Part shown: positions 1 to 7,348 of the stretch, piece by piece | Layout of the letters: each line of letters starts with the position of its first letter | Numbering within the stretch: the first letter of the stretch is position 1 | From: a bacterium UBP2_UBA5202 | GTDB taxonomy: Bacteria; Edwardsbacteria; AC1; EtOH8 | Assembly: GCA_002412795.1 (NCBI GenBank) | Contig: DHVS01000030.1 | Span: 1-52,549, forward strand | Direction of reading: 5' to 3' | Length of the DNA stretch: 52,549 nt | Made by a program: the position numbers and the translations under genes | The notes under the pieces: model-generated | What the model was told of the DNA's origin: nothing | Databases searched by the model: none | The model's input: the letters and a program-made list of their open reading frames with translations, nothing else

Positions 1-1297
1 CGTTGGATTCCATGATGTCGGAGACCACCCGCACCGTGTAGGGGAAAAGGTCCTCCGAGGGTATCACCGGGGCCACCGCCCGCTCGGCCAGGGCCCCGTG
101 CCCGATCTCCCGACGTCCCGGGCCCCTGAAGGGCTTGACCTCTCCCACCGAGAAGGGCGGGAAGTTATAGTGCAGCATGTAGCTCTTGGAGTATTCCCCC
201 TCCAGGTCCTCGATCCGCTGTTCGTCGGAGGCGGTGCCCAAAGTGGTCACCACCAGGCTCTGGGTCTCGCCCCGGGTGAAGATGGCCGAGCCGTGGGTCC
301 GGGGCAGCACCCCCACCTCGCCGGTGATGGGACGGATCTGGGTCAGGCTCCGCCCGTCGGCCCGCTGTCCCTTGCTCAAGATCCGCTCCCGCAGGTCGTG
401 GCTCTGGATCTCCTCCACCATGGCGTTGATCTGTTTGCCGGTCTCCGGGAATTCGGCCAGCAGGGCCTCGGCGGCGTCCTGGCATATTTTCTTGATGGCA
501 TCCTGCCGCTCTTCCTTGTGGGGCAGGACATTGGCCGCCTGGATCTTGTCCAGGGTCAGGCTTTTGACCTTTTCCAGCAGGGCCTGGTTGACCGGGACGA
601 TCTCCACCTTGCGTTTGGGCTTGCCGCACAGGGCCACCAGTTCCTCCTGCAGGGCGATCAGCTGCTTGATGTAAGTATGCCCGAACTCGATGGCCTCGAT
701 GACCTCGGCCTCCGAGACCTCGCGGGCCCCGGCCTCCACCATGGTGATGGAGTCCTTGCTGCCGGCGATCACGATGTCCAGCCGGCTCTGTTCCAGCTGC
801 TGGAAGGTGGGGTTGATTACGTACTGATTGTCCACCTTGCCCACCCGCACCGCGGCTATCGGTCCGGTGAAGGGAATGTCAGAGATGGACAGGGCGGCCG
901 AGGCTCCGGTCAGGCCCAGAATGTCGGCGTCGTTCTCCTGGTCGGCCGAAAGGGTCAGGCAGACTACCTGCACTTCGTTCCGGTAGCCTTCGGGGAACAA
1001 CGGCCTGATGGGCCGGTCTATCAGCCGGGCCGAAAGGATCTCCTTGTCCCGGGGCTTGCCCTCGCGCTTGAAGAACCCGCCCGGGATCCTCCCGGCGGCG
1101 TAGGCCTGTTCCCGGTATTCCACGGATAAGGGGAAGAAATCTATCCCTTCCCGGGGCGAGTCGGAACCCACTGCGGTCACCAGCACCACGGTCCCTCCGT
1201 AGCGCACCGTTACCGAGCCGTGGGCCTGTTTGGCGATCCTGCCGGTCTCGATGATGAGCTTGCGGCCGCCGATCTCCAGTTCCTTGGTATGGACCAT
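1..1297 (-). CDS. pnp: Polynucleotide phosphorylase (PNPase), C-terminal part beyond the window
   Basis: Phosphorolytic 3'-5' exoribonuclease of mRNA decay. The gene runs off the left edge, so only about 432 N-terminal codons of a roughly 700-residue family are present. Visible are the first RNase PH domain (opening MVHTKELEIGGRK, with the FFKREGKPRDKEILSARLIDR region near residue 75), the all-alpha linker, and the second RNase PH domain starting near residue 320 (GQRADGRSLTQIRPI), ending in the conserved VRVVSDIMESN stretch. The KH and S1 RNA-binding domains lie outside. The ATG at 1297 is preceded by an AAAGGAGG ribosome-binding site. It follows rpsO in the same direction, the classical rpsO-pnp order. 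No stop codon interrupts the visible part. Confidence 0.97.
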   Translation of the reverse strand, partial: MVHTKELEIGGRKLIIETGRIAKQAHGSVTVRYGGTVVLVTAVGSDSPREGIDFFPLSVEYREQAYAAGRIPGGFFKREGKPRDKEILSARLIDRPIRPLFPEGYRNEVQVVCLTLSADQENDADILGLTGASAALSISDIPFTGPIAAVRVGKVDNQYVINPTFQQLEQSRLDIVIAGSKDSITMVEAGAREVSEAEVIEAIEFGHTYIKQLIALQEELVALCGKPKRKVEIVPVNQALLEKVKSLTLDKIQAANVLPHKEERQDAIKKICQDAAEALLAEFPETGKQINAMVEEIQSHDLRERILSKGQRADGRSLTQIRPITGEVGVLPRTHGSAIFTRGETQSLVVTTLGTASDEQRIEDLEGEYSKSYMLHYNFPPFSVGEVKPFRGPGRREIGHGALAERAVAPVIPSEDLFPYTVRVVSDIMESN

Positions 1298-1338
1298 AAA
1301 ACCTCCTTTTTTGTCCCAGGCTCCTTGAGCCCGGGCTT

Positions 1339-1415
1339 CTCCCGGCTTTTTATCCGGGAGGAATTGTTCCGGTTAGGTTAATGACAAGGGGCGATTTTAA
1401 CCGTAAAATCGCCCC
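1339..1415 (-). promoter_or_regulatory. rpsO-pnp intercistronic hairpins
   Basis: Two inverted repeats lie between rpsO and pnp. One has a perfect 12-bp stem (1388-1399 with 1404-1415, 4-nt loop) directly after the rpsO stop. The other has a 7-bp stem (1339-1345 with 1354-1360) closer to the pnp start. The first is not followed by a T-run on the minus strand, so it resembles a processing site or leaky terminator more than a strong terminator. In E. coli the same gap holds a terminator and RNase III/RNase E sites through which PNPase autoregulates; whether that applies here is inference. Confidence 0.6.
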
Positions 1416-1422
1416 CAGATTT

Positions 1423-1692
1423 TTACTTCCTTAAGTCTAATTTTTCCACGATGGCCCGGTATCTGGCGGCATGGCGCTTGATGAGGTAATCCAGCAGTCT
1501 CCGCCTCCGGCCCACCATCATCAGCAGCCCGCGCCGTGAGGCATGGTCCTTCTTGTTGGCCTTGAGGTGCCCGGTCAGCTGGTTGATCCGCTCGGTCAGC
1601 AGGGCGATCTGGACCTCGGGGGATCCGGTGTCGCTCTCGTGCTTCTTGTGGACTGTGATGACTTCCTGCTTCTTTTCCTTTTGCAAAGGCAT
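1423..1692 (-). CDS. rpsO: 30S ribosomal protein S15
   Basis: Primary 16S rRNA-binding protein of the small-subunit platform. The 89-residue product has the standard family length and the hallmark segment with ESDTGSPEVQIALLTERI, then HASRRGLLMMVGRRRRLLDYL. I chose the ATG at 1692, with AGGAG upstream, over an in-frame start 45 nt earlier because it gives the canonical length. pnp follows in the same direction after hairpins, and a promoter lies about 90 nt upstream. The roughly 80-nt leader could host S15 autoregulation, as in other bacteria, but no particular fold was established here. Confidence 0.97.
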   Translation of the reverse strand: MPLQKEKKQEVITVHKKHESDTGSPEVQIALLTERINQLTGHLKANKKDHASRRGLLMMVGRRRRLLDYLIKRHAARYRAIVEKLDLRK

Positions 1693-1779
1693 GGTCTTTC
1701 CGTCTCCTAAAATGGGGTTGTTTTTTATACGCCGCAACCTGCGAAGAGGGGCAGGCAGGGCAAAGTTATATGACTTGTA

Positions 1780-1809
1780 ATTATACCCTATTTAAGGCCC
1801 GTAAGTCAA
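1780..1809 (-). promoter_or_regulatory. Sigma70-type promoter for rpsO-pnp
   Basis: Read on the minus strand, a TTGACT -35 box (1804-1809) and a consensus TATAAT -10 box (1780-1785) are separated by 18 nt. The start would fall near 1773, giving a leader of about 80 nt before rpsO. The promoter sits just past the dtd stop codon. Confidence 0.7.
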
Positions 1810-1823
1810 CTGTAAAGAGAACC

Positions 1824-2276
1824 TTACAGCCCCAGTTCGGCCGAGTCCAATACTACGGTTACCGGCCCGTCATTCTGTATATCCACCAGCATCTTGGCCC
1901 CAAAGCTTCCGGTCTGAACCTCTGTCCCGGAAGTTTTGAGCATCCCGATGAATTTTTGGTAAAGTTCCTCGGCTTCCACCGGGTCGGCCGAGTCGGTGAA
2001 CGACGGCCTTCTCCCCTTTTTGCAGTCGGCATAAAGTGTGAACTGGGAAACAACCAGCACCGCGCCCTTGATATCTGCGAGCGACAGGTTCATCTTGTCG
2101 TCCTGGTCCTCGAAGATGCGGAGATTCAGGCACTTGGCGGCCATCTGCTCCACGATCCGTTCGTCGTCGCCGTGGGTGAACCCGCACAGCAGGCACAGGC
2201 CATGGCCGATCTGGCCGATGGTGGTTCCGTCAACTGTGACGCAGGCGGATGAGACACGCTGGATCACTAACCGCAT
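1824..2276 (-). CDS. dtd: D-aminoacyl-tRNA deacylase
   Basis: Cytosolic proofreading enzyme that hydrolyses D-amino acids (and glycine) mischarged on tRNA. The 150-residue length matches the DTD family. Both active-site signatures are present: SQFTLYAD (residues 77-84), the SQxT motif, and NDGPVTVVLDS (residues 134-144), the GPVT cross-subunit motif. The N-terminus MRLVIQRV is typical. It lies between the AOR gene and rpsO in the same direction. The 92-nt upstream gap is AT-rich with several TTTGCAA-like repeats but no clear promoter. Confidence 0.96.
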   Translation of the reverse strand: MRLVIQRVSSACVTVDGTTIGQIGHGLCLLCGFTHGDDERIVEQMAAKCLNLRIFEDQDDKMNLSLADIKGAVLVVSQFTLYADCKKGRRPSFTDSADPVEAEELYQKFIGMLKTSGTEVQTGSFGAKMLVDIQNDGPVTVVLDSAELGL

Positions 2277-2368
2277 GATTGCAAATTTTTAAATGCAAAT
2301 ATCATATTGCAAAATATTGCTCGTTGCCCTTTGATTTTTAAATTTACATTTTGCAATTTGAATTTTGT

Positions 2369-4570
2369 CTACTGGTGCTTGGCCACCACTTCCACCACTT
2401 CGGGAAAATCGATCCCATTGCGCTTCAGGGTCTCCAAAGTGGGGACGCCGTCGGCGGTCCAGCCCCGGCGCTTGTAGACCGCCTCCACCAGTTTCTGATA
2501 GCGGTCCTCCCGGTACTTGCGGTGCAGGGCTATCTTCTCCTCGGTGGATTTGGTGCTCGGATCTATGTTCATCCAGTCCTTCAGCTGCTTATCGTAGCGC
2601 TCCTGGCGGGATTCATATTCCTCTTTGGTGACCGGCCCCATGGCCCGGTAGGGCGGCTGGTCGTACTTTCTGACCCCCTTGCCCATTCTAAGATCGAACA
2701 CCCGCTGGAACTGGTAGACCCGTTCCGACATTTTGATGATCTCCTCCTTGGTGATCTCCCGGCCGGTGACCCCGGAGAACAGGTCCACGTAGTTCTGGAC
2801 GTGCTCCGGCACCTTGGCCGCGTCCATGGGGGCGTTCTTGGTGCGGTTGTCCCCGGGCTCGATGTCGTTCCAGGGCAGCTTGCACAGGCCGTTCAGCCCG
2901 AACCAGGTGCGGAACATCGGGAAATAATACAGGGCCTCGGCCTTGTCCTCAAAAGTGGGGATCTGGTTGTTGACCATGTCCATGAAGATCACCCAGGCCT
3001 CGTCGTGCTGGGGGCCCTTGTTGGTGAGGTAGTAGCCGCCCTGCTGGGCCAGCGACTCTTTTGACATGTATTCCGACTGCTCCAGCCCCTTGCCCTCCAG
3101 CCCGATGTCCGTAAGAAAGGCAAAGTCACCCCAGCCCTTGTCGGCGAAGATCCGCTTCATCCGCTGGACGCCCTGACCGGCGATCAGGCCAAAACCCTCG
3201 CCCCGGGCCATCTGGTGCATCAGTTCCAATTGCGATTCCCCCTTGCCCCAGCTCATATCCAGGCCCCCGGTGCGTTCGGCATTGAGGATGCCCCTCTGCC
3301 AGCACTCCATGATGAAGCCGGTTATGGTGCCGAAGCTGATGGTGTCTATGCCGTAGGTATCGCAGTAGAAGTTGCACTCTATCACCCATAACGGATCGAA
3401 GATCCCGCAGTTGGAGCCGCAGCCGGCCGCGGTCTCGTATTCCGGGCCGTCCACCACTACTTTGTGGCCCTTGTAGGGCCCGGTGCGCAGGGCGAACTCA
3501 TCCACCCCGTGGGCGCAGGCCATGGAACAGCCGTACCAGCAGCCGTCCGGGATTCCCTGGGTGAACTGCTTGATCCAGGTGGTCTTGTCTATCTTGGGGG
3601 CGTCCGCGTGGCTGCCGTACTGGAAGTTCATCACCGGCAGCAGGTCGTAGGAGTTCATCACGCCCACGATGTTGGTGGTGCCCACCTTGCGCATCCCGCA
3701 CATCTTGTCGTCAAAGTCGTGCATCTCCCTGTGCAGTTTGACCCCGGCCCGCTGGATCCGTCCCAGGTCGGCCGGATGGTTCATGTCGCCCTTCACCTGG
3801 GGCCCGTGGACCACCAGGGCCTTGATCTTCTTGTCCCGGAACACCGTGCCGATGCCGCCCCGGCCGGCCTGCTTCAGCCGGGTCACCTTGCGCCGGACGT
3901 CGTAATAACTGAAGTTGAGGCAGCCGATCAGGCTGTGGGCCGCAGCGGCCCCGGAGCTTACCACCGACACGTTGCGTAGGTCGGCCTCGTCCGCGGCGTA
4001 CTGGTGGGTGAATTGCTCGGCCGCGATGTGGGAATCCAGCGACTCCTGGGGCGCGGTCTCGATCGTCACTTTGCCCTTGACCCCGTCCAGCACAATGATC
4101 ACGTCCTCTTTGGCCTTGCCCTGGATCTCCAGGGCGTCGAAGCCCGAGAACTTCAGCAGCGGGCCGAAATAGCCGCCCACGTTGGAATCGATGGGAATGT
4201 TGGTGATGGGCGACAGGGTGACCACCAGCGACTTGCCGGCCCCCGGGTACTGGGTGATGCCGCAGATGGGGCCGGGCGAGATAATGATGTCGTTCTCGGG
4301 ATCGTTCCACTTGGTGCCGGGCTTGATGGCATCCCACAGGTATTTCAGGCCGAAGCCCCGGCCGCCGGTGAAGGTCTGCTTCATGGCCTCGTCGATCTTC
4401 TTTTCGGTGAATTTGAGTGTGCCCAGATCGATGTGCAGGGAGCGGTTGTTGTAACCCTTTTGGGGCAGGCTGGGGGTGAAGGCATATTCGGCCAGCACCT
4501 GGTGGGCAGCCTTCATGGCCTCTATGTCCTGGGTGTATCTGGTATATTCAAAGACCTTGTTCTCGTCCAT
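2369..4570 (-). CDS. Tungsten-dependent aldehyde:ferredoxin oxidoreductase family protein
   Basis: Catalytic subunit of the AOR family: a tungsten bis-pterin enzyme with one 4Fe-4S cluster that interconverts aldehydes and acids using low-potential electrons. The 733-residue product starts at the ATG at 4570, which has AGGAG 8 nt upstream; an earlier in-frame start at 4633 would read through a palindromic repeat. The N-terminal AOR domain has GGRGFGLKYLWD near residue 70 and later GRGGIGTVFRDKK. Cluster cysteines appear as C344-x3-C348-x3-C352, plus C563 in the LNGLCKLPW segment. Characterised AORs use C-x2-C-x3-C, so the spacing differs by one residue. The four-cluster ferredoxin gene directly upstream is the likely electron partner. 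Substrate cannot be told from sequence. Confidence 0.9.
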   Translation of the reverse strand: MDENKVFEYTRYTQDIEAMKAAHQVLAEYAFTPSLPQKGYNNRSLHIDLGTLKFTEKKIDEAMKQTFTGGRGFGLKYLWDAIKPGTKWNDPENDIIISPGPICGITQYPGAGKSLVVTLSPITNIPIDSNVGGYFGPLLKFSGFDALEIQGKAKEDVIIVLDGVKGKVTIETAPQESLDSHIAAEQFTHQYAADEADLRNVSVVSSGAAAAHSLIGCLNFSYYDVRRKVTRLKQAGRGGIGTVFRDKKIKALVVHGPQVKGDMNHPADLGRIQRAGVKLHREMHDFDDKMCGMRKVGTTNIVGVMNSYDLLPVMNFQYGSHADAPKIDKTTWIKQFTQGIPDGCWYGCSMACAHGVDEFALRTGPYKGHKVVVDGPEYETAAGCGSNCGIFDPLWVIECNFYCDTYGIDTISFGTITGFIMECWQRGILNAERTGGLDMSWGKGESQLELMHQMARGEGFGLIAGQGVQRMKRIFADKGWGDFAFLTDIGLEGKGLEQSEYMSKESLAQQGGYYLTNKGPQHDEAWVIFMDMVNNQIPTFEDKAEALYYFPMFRTWFGLNGLCKLPWNDIEPGDNRTKNAPMDAAKVPEHVQNYVDLFSGVTGREITKEEIIKMSERVYQFQRVFDLRMGKGVRKYDQPPYRAMGPVTKEEYESRQERYDKQLKDWMNIDPSTKSTEEKIALHRKYREDRYQKLVEAVYKRRGWTADGVPTLETLKRNGIDFPEVVEVVAKHQ

Positions 4571-4583
4571 TTTTTCTTCTCCT

Positions 4584-4647
4584 GGTTGGGGCCGATGATA
4601 TCGGCCCTTACTATCGGTTGGGGCACGATGCATCGTGCCCTTACGTT
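4584..4647. repeat. Two tandem palindromic repeat units (REP-like)
   Basis: Two units begin at 4584 and 4616, a 32-nt period. Each opens with GGTTGGGG and contains a palindrome followed by TTAC. The second palindrome (4621-4640) is a perfect 20-nt self-complement; the first (4589-4607) has an 8-bp stem and a 3-nt loop. The palindromes differ in sequence while the flanks are conserved, the usual look of dispersed REP-type elements. The array lies between the ferredoxin and AOR genes and would be transcribed with them. Confidence 0.75.
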
Positions 4648-4654
4648 TATCAGA

Positions 4655-5038
4655 TTACCGTTCCGCGATCTCCAGCGCTTTCTCGGGGCAGTCCTTGACG
4701 CAGGCCCCGCAGGCCACGCACTTGAAGGGTTCGCGCAGGTCCGGGTGGGTCCGCATGGAAAGGGTGGGACAGTAGCCCACGCACATCAGACAGCCCACGC
4801 ACAGTTTCTTGTCCAGCATCACCACCCCCAGTTTGTTCCGGGAAAGGGCCTTGACCGGGCAGATCGGGATGCACTCCCCGCACTGGTTGCAGACGTTGAT
4901 CTCGAACTTCCCCCCAACCTCTTTGACCTGGATGGCCGACTTGGAGGGGTCCCCGGTCTTGAAGAAGGTCTGGGAGCATGTCTTCTCGCAGGCCCGCACC
5001 CCTTGGCATTTGGCCGGGCTGGTCTTGAGATACTTCAT
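4655..5038 (-). CDS. Four-cluster (polyferredoxin-type) 4Fe-4S protein, AOR partner
   Basis: Electron-transfer protein of 127 residues, cytoplasmic (no signal peptide or membrane segment). Four cysteine groups are visible: CQGVRACEKTC near residue 11, CNQCGECIPICP near 50, CVGCLMCVGYCP near 80 and CVACGACVKDCP near 107. This suggests four 4Fe-4S clusters; the first group has atypical spacing. The gene is directly upstream of the AOR catalytic gene in one transcription unit, matching the arrangement of AorA (multi-cluster ferredoxin) and AorB in Aromatoleum-type AOR. No FAD subunit gene (AorC) is adjacent. It presumably relays electrons between AOR and a soluble carrier. Confidence 0.88.
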   Translation of the reverse strand: MKYLKTSPAKCQGVRACEKTCSQTFFKTGDPSKSAIQVKEVGGKFEINVCNQCGECIPICPVKALSRNKLGVVMLDKKLCVGCLMCVGYCPTLSMRTHPDLREPFKCVACGACVKDCPEKALEIAER

Positions 5039-5095
5039 TTGGGTTGACCTCGTATGGGTTTATATTAGTTTTAGTTTTTCAGATATAAGATTTTT

Positions 5096-5124
5096 ATTTT
5101 AGCATCAAACGGCCCCAAAATCAA
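5096..5124 (-). promoter_or_regulatory. Sigma70-type promoter for the ferredoxin-AOR unit
   Basis: On the minus strand, TTGATT (5119-5124) and TAAAAT (5096-5101) are separated by 17 nt. The site lies in the AT-rich gap between the CapA-like gene and the ferredoxin start at 5038, giving a leader of about 50 nt. Confidence 0.5.
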
Positions 5125-5135
5125 GGATAAAAAGA

Positions 5136-6161
5136 TTAGAACTCCACCACCGCCATGCTGTCGCCGGGCACGAAGTCGAACCCCAGGTCCCTTGAGAGCC
5201 GGGCCAGATTTTCCAGCACCGCCAAACCTTCCGGGCCGGATAAAGGAGTGGGCTTAAAGAACACTTTATTGTTGTCCACGCACAATGGTATCAGTTCGAT
5301 CCGTTTTAACCCGGTGGAATCAAACTCTGTTTTAAGGATCACGCTCTCGGTGCATTTTTTGCTGCGGGAACCGAAGGCGAAGTTCCCCAGGCTGTAGGCT
5401 ATCAGTTTGCCTTTGTACAGCTCCAGCCCCTGCAAAATGTGGGGATGGTGCCCCAGCACCAGGTCCGCCCCGTTATCGATGCAGAAATGAGCAAGTGTCC
5501 TTTGGTAAAGCTTGGTGGTGTCCATCAGCTCCGCCCCCCAATGGAAGGAAACCACCACGATATCCGCAATTTCTTGGGATCTCTTGATGTCCTCTTTGAT
5601 ATGGGATTCGTAGGCCGGAGCGGTCCCGGCCTTCCTGGCCGTGGCCCAAAACTGGACGGGGAAGACCCGGGAATAGGAAAGGAAGGCGACTTTGATCCCG
5701 TTGCGCTCCACAATGGCCGGTTTCCTGGCCTCGGCCAGGTTCATTCCCGCCCCGCTGCGGGCGATGCCCAATGAATCCAAAAGTACCAGGGTGGCTTTAA
5801 GAGGTTCGGGGCCATAGTCCATCATATGATTGTTGGCCAGAGCCACCACGTCGAAACCGGCAGACTTTATTCCGGCGGCCTGCCGGGGCGGAACCAGAAA
5901 GGTGAACTTCTTGTTGAAAGCTTTTCCCTTGGTGCCGTAGGGCGCCTCCAGGTTGCAGATGGCGATGTCGGCCTGCTGTATGATGGAACGGGTGAGAGAA
6001 AATGGATAATCCGGTCCGCTGTCGTTGACCCAGGGAGACATGCTCCCGCCGGTCATCACGTCCCCCACCGCCAGGATGGAAACCGTGCCGGAATCGTTCT
6101 GTGCCGAAACCGTCGCCAGGCTGATTAAAACAATAATAGTTGATAAATACAGGACCTTCAT
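5136..6161 (-). CDS. CapA family (PGA_cap) exported metallophosphatase-like protein
   Basis: Member of the CapA/YwtB family, calcineurin-like proteins tied to poly-gamma-glutamate capsule synthesis, although many family members are uncharacterised. The 341-residue protein has a signal peptide (residues 1-20, ending TVSAQ), so it is exported. Family motifs in order are AVGDVMTGGS near residue 32, CNLEAPYG near 94, VVALANNHMMDYG near 125, VVSFHWGAE near 200 and LVLGHHPHILQ near 235, followed by YSLGNFAFGS. No capB or capC neighbour is present, so a capsule role is not supported here. AAGGAAA precedes the ATG. Confidence 0.88.
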   Translation of the reverse strand: MKVLYLSTIIVLISLATVSAQNDSGTVSILAVGDVMTGGSMSPWVNDSGPDYPFSLTRSIIQQADIAICNLEAPYGTKGKAFNKKFTFLVPPRQAAGIKSAGFDVVALANNHMMDYGPEPLKATLVLLDSLGIARSGAGMNLAEARKPAIVERNGIKVAFLSYSRVFPVQFWATARKAGTAPAYESHIKEDIKRSQEIADIVVVSFHWGAELMDTTKLYQRTLAHFCIDNGADLVLGHHPHILQGLELYKGKLIAYSLGNFAFGSRSKKCTESVILKTEFDSTGLKRIELIPLCVDNNKVFFKPTPLSGPEGLAVLENLARLSRDLGFDFVPGDSMAVVEF

Positions 6162-6199
6162 AAAATTTCCTTATGCAATTTATTTTACCTCTGTGGGCT

Positions 6200-6250
6200 T
6201 AGTGCCTTTGTGTCACTTCGGCCCCACTCAGTGCATGCTTTGTGGCGATG
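6200..6250. repeat. 51-bp dispersed repeat, copy 1
   Basis: This segment aligns without gaps to 39442-39492 with 41 of 51 identical positions, including the shared core GCATGCTTTGTGGC. It lies just upstream of the CapA-like gene. Related CACAAAG-type text occurs near 19541 and 9836. Confidence 0.6.
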
Positions 6251-6268
6251 TATCCTGTCATAAAAAAA

Positions 6269-6299
6269 CCCAGTTCATTATACCATAAAATGAACTGGG
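6269..6299 (-). terminator. Rho-independent terminator of the M23 peptidase gene
   Basis: A perfect 11-bp stem (6269-6279 with 6289-6299) lies 22 nt beyond the M23 stop. On the minus strand it is followed by seven T residues (6262-6268). Confidence 0.88.
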
Positions 6300-6320
6300 A
6301 AAAAATACCTGGATAAACAG

Positions 6321-7244
6321 TTAGAACATCCGGGCGGCCAGGATATAGTTGGCGGGGTCTTTGGGCTGGCCGTTCACCATCACTTCGTAATGCAGGTGAG
6401 GTCCGGTCACCCGCCCGGTTTGGCCCACCAGCGCCACTACCTGGCCCCGGTTCACGTTCTGTCCCACCGATACTTTGATCATTGAACAATGGGCAAACCT
6501 GGTGGTGATCCCGTATCCGTGATCCAGCTCCAGGCAAAGCCCGTAATTATTGCGGTAACCCACGAACTTGACCCTTCCGGCGGCCGGAGCGGCAATGATG
6601 GTGCCTTCGGGAGCGGCGATGTCTATTCCCTCGTGCATTCTAAGTTCGCCCACCAGCGGGTCGCGCCGGATGCCGAAGTTGCTGATGATCCATCCCGGAG
6701 TGGGCTGGATGGACGGCAGGTGGTTCCACATCTCCTGTTTTTCGCTTAAGGCCGAGACTATTGCTTCAAAGCTTTCCAGCTGCAGGCGGGCCTCCCGGTC
6801 CAATTTCTCCAGGTCACGCTGCACTGTCTGCAGGCTGGCGGCGGTTCCGGGGGTGATTCCCTCGGGCAGCGGGGCCGGGGCAAAACCGCCCACCCCCACC
6901 CGCCGGACATCCGGGTCGATGGGGGCCAGGCCGGTCATCATCCGGACCTTGGAATCGAAATTGACAAATTCATTGATCTGATACTGCAATCCAACCAGGT
7001 TGTTTCCAAACTCCGTAACTTTATCCCTTAATATCCGGTTCTCCAGTTTCAGGGTCTGCAACATGGAGGCATCCACGAACTTGCCGACATAGCCGGTGGT
7101 GACCCCGGCCAGGCCCAAAAGAATGAATACGGCTAAAACCGCCAGGGTCTTGGCCGCCCAGGTGGGCAGCCTTAAAGTGACGGTTCTTCCGCTCTGATGC
7201 GGCACGATTATCAGGGTTAGATATGTCTTGTCCTTGATGGCCAT
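6321..7244 (-). CDS. Membrane-anchored M23 (LytM-type) metallopeptidase
   Basis: Probable peptidoglycan endopeptidase or envelope-anchored amidase activator of 307 residues. A transmembrane anchor lies at about residues 32-52 (TLAVLAVFILLGLAGV), followed by a coiled-coil-like stretch to about 170 and the LytM domain. Zinc-site motifs of active M23 enzymes are retained: HEGIDIAAP near residue 205 (H and D), the FAHCS segment near 255, and GPHLHYEV near 280. Catalytic activity is therefore plausible, unlike degenerate EnvC/NlpD-type members. The gene has its own promoter and a strong terminator, so it is likely monocistronic. Confidence 0.92.
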   Translation of the reverse strand: MAIKDKTYLTLIIVPHQSGRTVTLRLPTWAAKTLAVLAVFILLGLAGVTTGYVGKFVDASMLQTLKLENRILRDKVTEFGNNLVGLQYQINEFVNFDSKVRMMTGLAPIDPDVRRVGVGGFAPAPLPEGITPGTAASLQTVQRDLEKLDREARLQLESFEAIVSALSEKQEMWNHLPSIQPTPGWIISNFGIRRDPLVGELRMHEGIDIAAPEGTIIAAPAAGRVKFVGYRNNYGLCLELDHGYGITTRFAHCSMIKVSVGQNVNRGQVVALVGQTGRVTGPHLHYEVMVNGQPKDPANYILAARMF

Positions 7245-7302
7245 AAATATTTATTAAACAGAAAAGATTGCCAAAACCTTAACAGGCTTTAAACCCATTA
7301 TA

Positions 7303-7332
7303 AGAATAGCATAAAACTGTAACGTTTGTCAA
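7303..7332 (-). promoter_or_regulatory. Sigma70-type promoter for the M23 peptidase gene
   Basis: On the minus strand, a consensus TTGACA (7327-7332) and TATTCT (7303-7308) are separated by 18 nt. A second TATAAT-like hexamer lies just downstream. The leader to the ATG at 7244 would be about 50 nt. Confidence 0.6.
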
Positions 7333-7348
7333 GCTAAATATGCTTTGT

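Noticed and set aside
98..1129. 343-codon plus-strand frame
   Set aside because: Antisense to pnp, whose motifs are unmistakable.
1388..1415. Strong intrinsic terminator between rpsO and pnp
   Set aside because: The stem is perfect but lacks a T-run on the minus strand, so I list it as a regulatory hairpin instead.
4584..4647. CRISPR array
   Set aside because: Only two units, and the palindromic core itself varies; no spacer-like inserts or cas genes.
4004..5047. 347-codon plus-strand frame
   Set aside because: Antisense to AOR and the ferredoxin and crosses their intergenic repeat; no ribosome-binding site.
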